Positions 12,180 through 20,495 are shown, counted from the stretch's first letter. The stretch: DNA of 64,000 nucleotides from Deltaproteobacteria bacterium (GCA_016219185.1 JACRBZ010000072.1:62001-126000); one strand, 5' to 3'. Numbers and translations are program-made. Notes: generated by a model not told the origin, from the sequence alone.

Positions 12180-12195
12180 TGGTATATGAATTGCT
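12180..12195 (+). promoter_or_regulatory. Sigma-54-like -24/-12 promoter for the receiver/kinase operon
   Basis: TGGTATATGAATTGCT fits the relaxed RpoN consensus YTGGYAYRNNNNTTGCW at each position, with GG (12181-12182) and GC (12193-12194) exactly 10 bases apart. Transcription would start near 12206, giving a leader of about 70 bases that contains the hairpin at 12228-12250. It is weaker than the glnD promoter because two of the six core -24 bases are the less common pyrimidine/purine choices. Confidence 0.6.
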
Positions 12196-12227
12196 AAGTC
12201 AGAATGCAGACCATATCATTTTCAACT

Positions 12228-12250
12228 GTCCTGCGGATTCGCCGCAGGAC
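12228..12250 (+). promoter_or_regulatory. Leader hairpin before the receiver/kinase operon
   Basis: A perfect nine-base stem (GTCCTGCGG with CCGCAGGAC) and a five-base loop, 26 bases before the GTG start at 12276. It has no T-run. It could be a leader element affecting translation or mRNA stability. Confidence 0.55.
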
Positions 12251-12275
12251 AACGACTGTTTATTAAAGGCAATTC

Positions 12276-12650
12276 GTGAACAAATCGGTAATCCTGTTGA
12301 TTGCAGATCGAAATCCCCATGTCCGAGAATTTTTAAAGCGCGAGATGATGGCAGAGGGCTACCAGATCCGGCTGGTCAAAAGTGGCCAGGAACTCATCGA
12401 CGATGTTCACAATGCCGACACCCTGCCGGACATGGTAATTCTTGATCCGGACCTTCCGGATGTAAATGACCTGTCGCTGGTTTACCATATACTCCAGATC
12501 GTTCCGGGATTGCCGATCGTGATTCATACGCTGCAGACCGAGATGATTCATCAAGTGGATGCGAAGCATTCCGTTATCTTTATTGAAAAGAAAGGAAGTA
12601 GCGTCGACCATTTGAAACAGGCCGTCAAAGACCTTCTGGGTATGGAATGA
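12276..12650 (+). CDS. Single-domain response regulator (divergent receiver)
   Basis: A 124-residue stand-alone receiver. Strand 1 reads VILLIADRN, so one of the usual paired acidic residues is replaced by Ala; the phospho-acceptor is Asp57 in VILDPDLPD. The region near beta-5 reads FIEKKGSS, so the conserved Lys-Pro is altered to Lys-Lys-Gly. These changes suggest weak or atypical phosphorylation. The start is GTG with AAAGG six bases upstream. It stops five bases before the kinase gene, so the two are co-translated, and it heads a run that ends with three further receivers and a TauE/SafE exporter. Confidence 0.83.
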   Translation: MNKSVILLIADRNPHVREFLKREMMAEGYQIRLVKSGQELIDDVHNADTLPDMVILDPDLPDVNDLSLVYHILQIVPGLPIVIHTLQTEMIHQVDAKHSVIFIEKKGSSVDHLKQAVKDLLGME

Positions 12651-12654
12651 AGAC

Positions 12655-14418
12655 ATGGAGAATCCATCCGTGCAGCAGCCTTATTATCGAAGTCTGACCC
12701 GGAAGATGTTCATCGCCATCATCACGGTATCCTTTATTCCCGTTTTTCTGGTCAGTGCGACGATATTTTATCAATTCCGGACCTCCTACCGGGAAAAGAT
12801 ATTCGTCCATTTAACCGAGATGGTTCAGAAGCACACGACGAATATCGATATGTTTCTGATGAACAAACTTTCCGATATCCGGTACCTTTCAAGAAGTGCC
12901 GGATTCAACAATCTGAGCAACGAGGCATTTCTGCAGAACACGCTGACAATCATGCAGCAGGAGTACGGGTCGGTTTTTGTGGACATCGGAGTCATTGATG
13001 ATCTGGGAAAGCAGGTTGCCTATGCCGGACCTTATCACCTGGCAAAGGCCGACTACACGGATGCGGACTGGTTTCAAAAAGCGATGAACAGTCAGTTCTT
13101 TATCAGCGACGTCTTTCTGGGCTTAAGGGGAGTTCCCCACTTCATCATTGCAGTCCGCAACAACCGGGACGGAAAGCCATGGATTCTGCGGGCAACCATC
13201 GATTTTGAAGCGTTCAATTCTCTGGTCGCCAAGATCCGTGTGGGCGAGACGGGGTTTGCATTCATCATCAACCGAGAAGGCAGTTTTCAAACCAATCCGG
13301 TCTTTAACGTAATTTCCAATAAAGAGCTGTATATGTCAATTTTCCACCGCGAAACAGCCTTTGAGAAACCGGATGCGGTGCATATCACGGAACAGGCGGA
13401 TAAGTTCGGTAAGAAAAATATTTACGTGGGTGCGCTGTTGAAAAACGAGGATTGGCTGCTGATCTACCAGCAGGATTCTGCCGATGCCTTTTCCAAACTG
13501 AATCAGACCCAGGCGTTTTCGATTATAATTTTTATGCTGGGTGGTATCGGGATTGTGATCATGGCCTTCATTCTGTCCGGAAGAATGGCCAATCGCATCG
13601 CGGCTGCAGACAGTGAAAAAGAAATGCTGCATCAGCAGGTCATTGAAACCGGCAAACTGGCCTCGGTCGGAGAGCTTGCCGCCGGAATTGCCCATGAAAT
13701 CAATAATCCGGTTGCCATTATGGTGGAAGAGGCCGGATGGATTCAGGATCTGCTGGAAGAGGAGGAGTTCCAGGCCAGCGAAAACTTCTCCGAATTCAAA
13801 CGGGCATTGGTCCAGATCAAGACCCAGGGAACCCGCTGCAAGGACATTACCTATAAACTCCTCAGCTTTGCCAGAAAAACAGATTCCCGGATTCAGGATA
13901 TTCAGATCAATGACCTGATCAATGACCTGATAGCCTTATCGGATCAGCGTGGAAAATACAACATGGTGGAAATTCGCAGCCAGCTCGCTGAAAATCTGCC
14001 GCTGCTGCGATTGTCAGTTTCGGAGCTTCAGCAGGTGTTTTTAAACCTGATCAACAATGCCATCGACGCTATGGAAAGAAAGGGCGGCAAGTTGTTCATT
14101 TGCACGCGACAGGAAGATCGGCACGTGGTTGTGGAAATGGTCGATACCGGCTCAGGAATTTCCGAAGCCAACCTGTCCAGGATATTTGATCCTTTTTTTA
14201 CAACCAAGCCCGTGGGCAAGGGCACCGGGCTCGGGCTGGCCATCTGCTATGGCATCATCAGAAAAATGGGCGGAGAAATCAAAGTCCGCAGCACGTTGAA
14301 CGTGGGCACGACATTTACCATTTGCCTTCCGATGCCCGAAGAAAACCGGACCCCGGAGCCTGCGGAGTCTTTTATGGATTCGAAAAGGGGGACGGTGAAT
14401 TATTTTAACCCATCTTAA
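12655..14418 (+). CDS. Membrane sensor histidine kinase (Cache, HisKA, HATPase)
   Basis: A 587-residue sensor kinase: N-terminal membrane segment (about 17-39), a periplasmic Cache-type sensor of about 250 residues (FIINREGSFQTNP block), a second membrane segment (IIIFMLGGIGIVIMAF), no obvious PAS, a HisKA box with His347 in GIAHEINNP, and an ATPase domain with LINNAIDAM, DTGSGIS and GKGTGLGL. It is the only kinase in this operon and is surrounded by four receivers with no output domain, so it probably feeds phosphate into a receiver array. The ligand is unknown; linkage to a TauE/SafE exporter makes a sulfur-containing anion plausible (inference). Confidence 0.93.
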   Translation: MENPSVQQPYYRSLTRKMFIAIITVSFIPVFLVSATIFYQFRTSYREKIFVHLTEMVQKHTTNIDMFLMNKLSDIRYLSRSAGFNNLSNEAFLQNTLTIMQQEYGSVFVDIGVIDDLGKQVAYAGPYHLAKADYTDADWFQKAMNSQFFISDVFLGLRGVPHFIIAVRNNRDGKPWILRATIDFEAFNSLVAKIRVGETGFAFIINREGSFQTNPVFNVISNKELYMSIFHRETAFEKPDAVHITEQADKFGKKNIYVGALLKNEDWLLIYQQDSADAFSKLNQTQAFSIIIFMLGGIGIVIMAFILSGRMANRIAAADSEKEMLHQQVIETGKLASVGELAAGIAHEINNPVAIMVEEAGWIQDLLEEEEFQASENFSEFKRALVQIKTQGTRCKDITYKLLSFARKTDSRIQDIQINDLINDLIALSDQRGKYNMVEIRSQLAENLPLLRLSVSELQQVFLNLINNAIDAMERKGGKLFICTRQEDRHVVVEMVDTGSGISEANLSRIFDPFFTTKPVGKGTGLGLAICYGIIRKMGGEIKVRSTLNVGTTFTICLPMPEENRTPEPAESFMDSKRGTVNYFNPS

Positions 14419-14459
14419 TTCAGTTTTAGACGATATCATTACCTTGAAGGAGAAAGCGG

Positions 14460-14891
14460 ATGAGTCTGGCCAATATACTTTTAGTCGATGATGAAGTGCC
14501 TTTTGTAGAAACCATGACCAAGCGCCTGAACAAGCGCGGATTTGAAATTATATCCACACATAGCGGGCAGGATGCTCTGGATCAGCTTTCCAAACGCCGT
14601 GGCATCGAAGTGGTGATTCTGGATGTTAAGATGCCGGGAATGGACGGCATTCAGACCCTGGAGGAAATCAAACGCAGATTTCCCATTACCGAGGTCATTA
14701 TGCTGACCGGTCATGCCACCGTCGAATCCGCTATCGAGGGCATGAAGCTTGGCGCCTTCGATTACCTGATGAAACCTTGCGATATGGAACAACTGGTTTC
14801 CAAGGTCGAAGCCGCTACGCAGCGACGACGATCCCATGAGGAGAAAATCATTCAAGCAAGAATGAAGGAAATTGCATCCAGGCAGGCTTAA
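14460..14891 (+). CDS. Single-domain response regulator 1 of 3
   Basis: A 143-residue receiver with a complete acidic pocket (LLVDDEVPF), phospho-acceptor Asp55 in ILDVKMPGMDG, the switch Thr in MLTGHAT, and Lys-Pro at beta-5 (YLMKPCD). A basic, helical tail follows the domain instead of an output module. A strong GAAGGAG ribosome site lies before the ATG. It resembles the receivers at 14903 and 15302 closely enough to suggest tandem duplication. Confidence 0.93.
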   Translation: MSLANILLVDDEVPFVETMTKRLNKRGFEIISTHSGQDALDQLSKRRGIEVVILDVKMPGMDGIQTLEEIKRRFPITEVIMLTGHATVESAIEGMKLGAFDYLMKPCDMEQLVSKVEAATQRRRSHEEKIIQARMKEIASRQA

Positions 14892-14902
14892 GGGGAACAT
14901 GC

Positions 14903-15298
14903 ATGGCCGAGAATGATGATATCGGAATATCTCCGATCCGGCTGCTGTTGGTGGATGATGAGGAAGATTTTGTTAATGTTCTTGCCAAGAGAATCGGGAA
15001 ACGCAAAATTCAGGTCCGAAAATCCTGCAGTGGGTTTAATGCCATTCAGATACTTCGCCAGGAACGATTCGATGTCGCGGTGCTGGATCTTAAAATGGAA
15101 GACATGGATGGCATCGAAGTTCTGAAAATATTTAGAAAAATAGCTCCAAATCTTCAGGTGATCATGCTGACAGGACACGGCAGCGAAATTGCGGCCCGCG
15201 AAGGCATGAAATACGGGGCTGTGGATTACCTGATCAAACCCTGCGATTTTGACGTGCTGGTCGATAAGATCCAGCAGGCGGTTTCCCGAAGGAGGTAA
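14903..15298 (+). CDS. Single-domain response regulator 2 of 3
   Basis: A 131-residue receiver: acidic pair in LLLVDDEEDF, Asp62 in VLDLKMEDMDG, switch Thr in MLTGHGS, and YLIKPCD. It starts 11 bases after the previous receiver and stops three bases before the next, so all are read from one message. No output domain. The YLxKPCD block is shared with receiver 1, which supports a common origin. Confidence 0.93.
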   Translation: MAENDDIGISPIRLLLVDDEEDFVNVLAKRIGKRKIQVRKSCSGFNAIQILRQERFDVAVLDLKMEDMDGIEVLKIFRKIAPNLQVIMLTGHGSEIAAREGMKYGAVDYLIKPCDFDVLVDKIQQAVSRRR

Positions 15299-15301
15299 CA
15301 G

Positions 15302-15742
15302 ATGGAAGAGTTTAAGGTACTCTTTGTGGATGACGAGGTAGATTTCCTGGAAACCCTGCTCAAACGGATGAAAAAGCGGCAGTTGAATGCATTTGGGGTC
15401 AACAGCGGGGAGGATGCTCTGGCGTACCTGAAGGACCATGTCGTGGATGTTGTGGTTCTGGACGTGCGCATGCCCGGAATGGACGGCATTGAAACGCTGA
15501 GGAAGATCAAAAAAAACAATCCCCTGCTGGAAGTTATCATGCTGACCGGACATGCCTGCCTGGAAATTGCCCGGGAAGGCATGGAGGTCGGAGCCTTTGA
15601 TTATCTGATGAAACCCATCAATATCGATGAGTTGTTATACAAACTTCAGGATGCGTTTAAAAAGAAATCCATTCAGATGGAAAAAATAAAACATCTCGAG
15701 GAGGTGATGATTTCCTGTAAACTGCCCCAGTCCGACGATTAA
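15302..15742 (+). CDS. Single-domain response regulator 3 of 3
   Basis: A 146-residue receiver: FVDDEVDFLE, Asp54 in VLDVRMPGMDG, MLTGHAC (switch Thr kept), and YLMKPIN. The ribosome site GGAGG overlaps the end of the previous gene. A charged 30-residue tail closes the protein. It lies 55 bases before the TauE/SafE exporter gene, whose activity or expression it may influence (inference from position only). Confidence 0.93.
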   Translation: MEEFKVLFVDDEVDFLETLLKRMKKRQLNAFGVNSGEDALAYLKDHVVDVVVLDVRMPGMDGIETLRKIKKNNPLLEVIMLTGHACLEIAREGMEVGAFDYLMKPINIDELLYKLQDAFKKKSIQMEKIKHLEEVMISCKLPQSDD

Positions 15743-15797
15743 CATTTCCATAATCACAACGTTTACCCACTTATCAACAATGAGGAGCAGCATCGAC

Positions 15798-17081
15798 ATG
15801 AACTTTTTTAAACAATGGGGACATTTCATGATGATGGGCACGAGAGCTCACGCCGCATGGGAGCTTGAAGTGTCTAGAACGATTTTAGGTTCGAAAAAAC
15901 GGCTTGCCATACTTGGCCTGTTTTCAATTCCAATTCTTTTGGGAGGTTATGCTTTTGCAGATCAAATCGCAGGGGCACTTCCCAATTTTATCGGTGACAA
16001 AAGCGCTTACAGCCCGGCCTTTTATTCAACCGGGATATTTATCGCTTCCATCCTGATCGGCATCTGCGCCGGTCTGATCACAGGCTGTATCGGCGCCGGC
16101 GGCGGATTCGTGATCGCCCCTGCCTTGATGAGCGCGGGCATCAAAGGTATTCTGGCAGTCGGAACCGACTTGTTTCACATTTTCGCCAAAGCCATCATGG
16201 GAAGTGTGATTCACAAAAAACTGGGAAACATATCCGTGCCCCTGGCCCTCATTTTTTTGATCGGAGCCATGATCGGAGCCACTACCGGAGGCGTGATCAA
16301 TCGGTGGCTGTATGAAATCAATCCGATCTTAAGTGATGCTTTTATTACAACGGTCTACTGTTTTATGCTGGGCGGGCTGGGGATTTATTCGCTGCTTGAT
16401 TTTTTAAGCGCAAGAAAATCCGGGGCTTCCGGCGGTGCGCATGGGGGCAAAACGGAAGGTGCTGAAATGGGCAATCTGCCCAGAAAACTTCAGGCCATTA
16501 AAATTCCTCCCATGATCACCTTTGATGAAGGCATCATTCCCGGAGGCCGTCAGATCTCCTGCGTGTTTCTGATCCTGAGCGGCGTTCTGGTGGGATTGGC
16601 GGCCGCAATCATGGGTGTGGGTGGCGGGTTTCTGACTTTTCCCATCTTTGTCTATGTCCTGGGGGTCTCATCCCTGACGACCGTTGGAACCGATATTTTT
16701 CAGATCATCTTTACTGCGGGATATGCCGGAATCGCCCAGTATGCCATTTACGGGTTTATTTTCTACACACTGGCCATGGGCATGCTGCTCGGGTCTTTGC
16801 TGGGAATTCAGATGGGAGCTCTGGTGACCAAGGTGGTGCCCGGGATCACCATCCGTGGATTTTATGCCTTATCGGTTCTGGCCGGATTTGTTAACCGGAT
16901 TTTTGCCCTCCCCAAAAAACTGGCGGATCTGGAATTCATCTCCCTTTCCAAAGACACTTCCGTTCTTCTGGATAAAATTGGCGGCATTCTCTTTTTCATC
17001 GTGATCGGGACTTTTGCGATATGGGTGATCGGCACTTTTCTGATGAACCTCAATAAACTTAAAGGGGAGGAGGTGGTCTGA
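15798..17081 (+). CDS. TauE/SafE-family anion exporter
   Basis: A 427-residue polytopic membrane protein of the TauE/SafE (DUF81) family, which exports sulfite, sulfoacetate or related anions. Two internal repeats are visible, each with a glycine-rich signature: LITGCIGAGGGFVIAPAL in the first half and AAIMGVGGGFLTFPIFVY in the second, followed by GTDLF and GTDIF motifs. A cytoplasmic N-terminal tail of about 30 residues precedes the first membrane segment, and a Gly-rich cytoplasmic loop separates the halves. The ATG at 15798 has GAGGAG upstream; an in-frame ATG at 15780 would be inside that site. The stop overlaps the next start by one base (TGATG). Confidence 0.9.
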   Translation: MNFFKQWGHFMMMGTRAHAAWELEVSRTILGSKKRLAILGLFSIPILLGGYAFADQIAGALPNFIGDKSAYSPAFYSTGIFIASILIGICAGLITGCIGAGGGFVIAPALMSAGIKGILAVGTDLFHIFAKAIMGSVIHKKLGNISVPLALIFLIGAMIGATTGGVINRWLYEINPILSDAFITTVYCFMLGGLGIYSLLDFLSARKSGASGGAHGGKTEGAEMGNLPRKLQAIKIPPMITFDEGIIPGGRQISCVFLILSGVLVGLAAAIMGVGGGFLTFPIFVYVLGVSSLTTVGTDIFQIIFTAGYAGIAQYAIYGFIFYTLAMGMLLGSLLGIQMGALVTKVVPGITIRGFYALSVLAGFVNRIFALPKKLADLEFISLSKDTSVLLDKIGGILFFIVIGTFAIWVIGTFLMNLNKLKGEEVV

Positions 17082-17767
17082 TGTTAGCTAACAAAAAAGA
17101 ATTCTTTGGCGGCATGGGGCTGATGGCCGCTTTTCTCGTGGTGCTTGCCATCATGTTCTCGCCGGTATTCGGAGGCCAAAACGGTCTGAATTATCTGGAT
17201 GGCCTCTATAATTCCATTTCCAAGGGCTCCGCCTATTACATCCCGGACCTGAAAAAGAAGGCCGCCAAGTACTCCGGAAATGTGATTACCGCATCTGTTG
17301 AGATGAGGGATGAAAAACAAGCCAGGGAAACCGCTCTCCTGTTCGTGAAATCCGGAGCCACGGCCGATGTGGCCGACAAAGTCATCAAGGTCAGCGGGGA
17401 TCTGGGCAGCATTTTGACCAACTGCCTGGAAGATTCGGATCAAATGTTCAACAACAAGGGCGACGGCGTAAAGGCCAAGTACGCCATGGATGAACGGCTG
17501 TCCCTGTTTAACTGGTGGGTGGGGCTAAAGGCGTTGACCAAGGATCTGAACAGACAGAAAAAATTTGTCGAAACCAAGTTTATCGGCGATATCAACAAAA
17601 GGGCCGTTGAATGCGCCTATAATTACTACAAGGTCATACCGGAAAACATCTCCGCCAAATGGGGCCTTGTCGTGTTTTCACTGGCATTTTATGTTATTTA
17701 CACCATGTGGTACGGCTTTGCCATTCTTTTCATGTTCGAAGGGTGGGGACTGAAGCTGGAACATTAG
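17081..17767 (+). CDS. Conserved hypothetical membrane protein coupled to the TauE/SafE exporter
   Basis: A 228-residue protein with a membrane segment at each end (about 9-30, ending in MFSPVFGG, and about 194-218, including FYVIYTMWYGFAILF) and a soluble, probably periplasmic, helical domain of about 160 residues between them. I recognise no named domain. Translation is coupled to the exporter by a one-base overlap, so it is probably a partner or regulator of that transporter. A strong hairpin follows at 17791-17826. Confidence 0.8.
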   Translation: MLANKKEFFGGMGLMAAFLVVLAIMFSPVFGGQNGLNYLDGLYNSISKGSAYYIPDLKKKAAKYSGNVITASVEMRDEKQARETALLFVKSGATADVADKVIKVSGDLGSILTNCLEDSDQMFNNKGDGVKAKYAMDERLSLFNWWVGLKALTKDLNRQKKFVETKFIGDINKRAVECAYNYYKVIPENISAKWGLVVFSLAFYVIYTMWYGFAILFMFEGWGLKLEH

Positions 17768-17790
17768 TCCTGTACAGGAATCCCGTTTGA

Positions 17791-17826
17791 AAGAGGGGGA
17801 TACGGGGGGACCCGCATCCCCCTCTT
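17791..17826 (+). terminator. Strong hairpin after the exporter operon; also REP-like copy 2
   Basis: An 11-base perfect stem (AAGAGGGGGAT with ATCCCCCTCTT) and a 14-base GC-rich loop, followed by TTCGAAAA. It begins 23 bases after the stop at 17767. The left arm with flank resembles the repeat at 10972-10999. It should reduce read-through into the PEP-synthase-like gene at 17883. Confidence 0.65.
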
Positions 17827-17882
17827 TTCGAAAAAACAGGGGAATTCATCCGCTAAACCGTTCGTTGCGATACATCCCAGAT

Positions 17883-20495
17883 ATGAAAAAAATCCGTAAT
17901 TTCTTCAAAAATCTGTTTTCTTTCGATACTCAGCCCGAGGATCCCGAAAATATTGAAGAGCTTCGCGTTGCGTTCAAAGAGCGGTATCACAATTTCAAGC
18001 TCCTGTTAAGCGCCAACAACCGCTCCCTTGAAGTCATGGCGGAAATGGAACAGGCCCTTCAGGGAGATCGGCCCTATGGCATGTCCTTTGTCCGGTCCAG
18101 CGCCACATCCATTTCCGTCAATGTGTTTCGCATGATCCAGAACCTTCACCATCTGGCGCCTGATAAATATGCGGAACTGGATACCCGATTTACCGCCATT
18201 GAAAAAACCGTTGACGCCATCCTCAAGCAATCCAGAACCCTTCCAACCGGCCGCCTGATTCTTCCACTGAATGCCTTGGACAAAGACATGGCCGAAGTTG
18301 CTGGCAGTAAAATGGCCAATCTTGGTGAAGTCAAGAACCGCATTCACCTGAAAGTCCCCGCGGGGTTCGTGATCACATCCTCTGCTTTCAGGCGGTTCAT
18401 GGACTACAACAGCCTTCAGGTGGAAATCGATCGTAAGCTCCAGTCCATCGATTCCGATGACATTGAGAATCTCTATTCATTCAGTGCTGAAATCCAGCAG
18501 TTGGTGATCCGCTCCCGGATCCCCGATGATCTGGAAGCAGCTATTCGCGGTGCCTGGGAAGACCTGGAAGCGGAAAGCGGCGGCAAGATAACGGTGGCGC
18601 TTCGCAGCAGCGCGTTGGGAGAAGATGCCGAAGGCAGCTCGTTTGCCGGCCAGTATCGCTCGGAACTGAATGTCAGCTTTGAACACGTCTTTCAGGCCTA
18701 TAAGGAAGTGATTGCCAGCAAATACAGCCTCCAGGCCATAACCTACAGAATGAACAAGGGCTTCCGGGATGAAGACATCCTGATGTGCGTCGGCTGCCTG
18801 GTCATGGTGGATGCAATATCCGGCGGGGTTACCTATTCCCAGAGTCCGGTCTCGAATCGGGATGACCGCGTTTTCATCAATGCCGTATGGGGACTTCCCA
18901 AATCGGTGGTGGACGGCAGCGTGACCTGTGACCTATTTATTGCCTCCAGACAGCCTCCGATGTCGATTGTTCAGAAGATGATCAACCCCAAGGTGCGAAA
19001 ATTCGTTTGCTATCCTCAGGAAGGTGTCTGCCGCATGGATCTGACGGATGAAGAGAGCACCCGTCCCTGCCTGACGGACGATCAGGCCTGGCAGCTGGCG
19101 CAGATCGCCATCCGCATCGAAAACCATTACGGCATGCCGCAGGACATCGAATGGGCGATTGCAGAAAGCGGGGAGATTCATATTCTGCAATGCCGGCCAC
19201 TGAAGCAGATTCACGCCGGAGAAACCGATGACGCTGCATTCGATCCCGAGCTGAAAAAGCGGCGCATTGCGGGCGGAGGCATTACGGCAAGCCCCGGTGT
19301 CGGCAGTGGTCCCGTCTATCTCGGAGACCGCGGCGTGGATGTACTTGCTTTTCCGGAAGGCGCCGTGCTGGTGACCCGCCAGGCCCTTCCCAGATGGGCA
19401 TCCCTTTTAACCCGTGCCTCTGCCGTGATTACAGAACAGGGCGGTTTTGCAGGGCATCTGGCCAATGTGGCCAGGGAATTCGCTGTTCCGGCCCTGTTCG
19501 GCATTCCGGATGCCGCAACGATTCTTAAGCAGGGTCAGGTGATCACCGTGGATGCTTCCCATCTGGCGGTCTATGAGGGATCGGTCCCCATCCTGCTTTC
19601 CGATACCGGCGTTTCCAGAGCCCATCTCATGGAAGGCAGCCCGGTACATGAGATTCTGAAGCAGATCAGCCAGCACATCATTCCGCTTCACCTGCTGGAT
19701 CCGGACTCCCGCGAGTTCTGCCCCGCCAATTGCACCACTTTTCACGACATCACCCGTTTCATTCATGAAAAATCCGTCATTGAAATGTTCGATTTCGGAA
19801 AGGACCACAATTTTTCGGAACGCTCCAGCAAACAACTGCATTACCGGGTTCCCATGCAATGGTGGGTGCTGAACCTGGATGACGGATTCAGGGAAGAGGT
19901 GCCTGGAAAATATGTCACCCTGGACAACATCGACTCCATTCCCATGAAAGCTTTCTGGAGAGGCTTTGTCGCCATTCCCTGGGACGGGCCGCCGGCTATG
20001 GACAGAAAAGGCCTGATGTCGGTGATGTACCAGTCCACCACCAATACCGCCTTGACCCCCGGCATGAGATCGGCATACGCGGAGCGCAATTATTTCATGA
20101 TTTCCAGGCACTATTGCAGCCTGAGTTCCCGGCTGGGCTATCATTTTTCAACGATCGAATCCCTGATCAGCGAACGGCCCCGGGAAAATTACATCAGCTT
20201 TCAATTCAAGGGCGGGGCCGCCGATACCCACCGGAAGCTCCGGCGCGTGCATTTCATCAAGGACATTCTGGAAGAGCAGGGGTTCAGGGTCGAAATCAAG
20301 GAAGACCACCTGGCCTCCCGGTTGGAAAATCACGACATGGCCCACATGGAAAAGCAGATGGAAATCCTGGGGTATCTGACCCTTCATACGCGCCAGCTCG
20401 ATATGATCATGGCCAATTCCGGATCAGTGAATTATTATCGGAATAAACTCAGAAAGGACATTGACAGCCTGAAGCAGGAAAGCGTAGAAGCATAG
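17883..20495 (+). CDS. PEP-synthase-like protein: PPDK ATP-binding and phosphohistidine domains, novel C-terminus
   Basis: An 870-residue protein. Residues 1-140 form a helical region I do not recognise. About 145-450 is a pyruvate-phosphate-dikinase/PEP-synthase ATP-grasp domain (SKMANLGEV, GFVITSSAF, RSSALGEDAEGSSFAGQY, AVWGLPKSVVDG, IEWAI). About 470-590 is the swivelling phosphohistidine domain with GGFAGHLANVAREFAVPALFG, His525 being the expected phospho-carrier. The C-terminal 270 residues do not resemble the PEP/pyruvate TIM barrel, so it should not be a PEP synthase. It may phosphorylate another target (inference). The ATG at 17883 is chosen because upstream codons run through the terminator hairpin; its ribosome site is weak. 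Confidence 0.82.
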   Translation: MKKIRNFFKNLFSFDTQPEDPENIEELRVAFKERYHNFKLLLSANNRSLEVMAEMEQALQGDRPYGMSFVRSSATSISVNVFRMIQNLHHLAPDKYAELDTRFTAIEKTVDAILKQSRTLPTGRLILPLNALDKDMAEVAGSKMANLGEVKNRIHLKVPAGFVITSSAFRRFMDYNSLQVEIDRKLQSIDSDDIENLYSFSAEIQQLVIRSRIPDDLEAAIRGAWEDLEAESGGKITVALRSSALGEDAEGSSFAGQYRSELNVSFEHVFQAYKEVIASKYSLQAITYRMNKGFRDEDILMCVGCLVMVDAISGGVTYSQSPVSNRDDRVFINAVWGLPKSVVDGSVTCDLFIASRQPPMSIVQKMINPKVRKFVCYPQEGVCRMDLTDEESTRPCLTDDQAWQLAQIAIRIENHYGMPQDIEWAIAESGEIHILQCRPLKQIHAGETDDAAFDPELKKRRIAGGGITASPGVGSGPVYLGDRGVDVLAFPEGAVLVTRQALPRWASLLTRASAVITEQGGFAGHLANVAREFAVPALFGIPDAATILKQGQVITVDASHLAVYEGSVPILLSDTGVSRAHLMEGSPVHEILKQISQHIIPLHLLDPDSREFCPANCTTFHDITRFIHEKSVIEMFDFGKDHNFSERSSKQLHYRVPMQWWVLNLDDGFREEVPGKYVTLDNIDSIPMKAFWRGFVAIPWDGPPAMDRKGLMSVMYQSTTNTALTPGMRSAYAERNYFMISRHYCSLSSRLGYHFSTIESLISERPRENYISFQFKGGAADTHRKLRRVHFIKDILEEQGFRVEIKEDHLASRLENHDMAHMEKQMEILGYLTLHTRQLDMIMANSGSVNYYRNKLRKDIDSLKQESVEA

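Larger units (their letters stand above)
11716..12275. other. Intergenic region with an orphan coding-like stretch
   Basis: 560 bases separate divergent genes. The part nearest 12276 carries a sigma-54-like promoter (12180-12195) and a leader hairpin (12228-12250), listed separately. On the minus strand a 54-codon open stretch ends in TGA at 12019-12021; its last 29 codons start at an ATG at 12108. The predicted peptide looks protein-like but has no ribosome site, so it may be a gene remnant. The rest is AT-rich with nothing recognisable. Confidence 0.5.

Noticed and set aside
12179..12445. An 88-codon frame upstream of and overlapping the divergent receiver
   Set aside because: It begins within the sigma-54-like promoter, has no ribosome site, and overlaps the receiver in another frame. 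The receiver explains the region.
17787..17882. A 32-codon N-terminal extension of the PEP-synthase-like protein
   Set aside because: The extension reads through the strong terminator hairpin at 17791-17826 and has odd Gly/Pro/Arg-rich text. The ATG at 17883 is more reasonable.
17883..20495. Assignment as a true PEP synthase (ppsA)
   Set aside because: The ATP-grasp and phosphohistidine domains fit, but the PEP/pyruvate-binding barrel is not recognisable, so the enzyme name would mislead.
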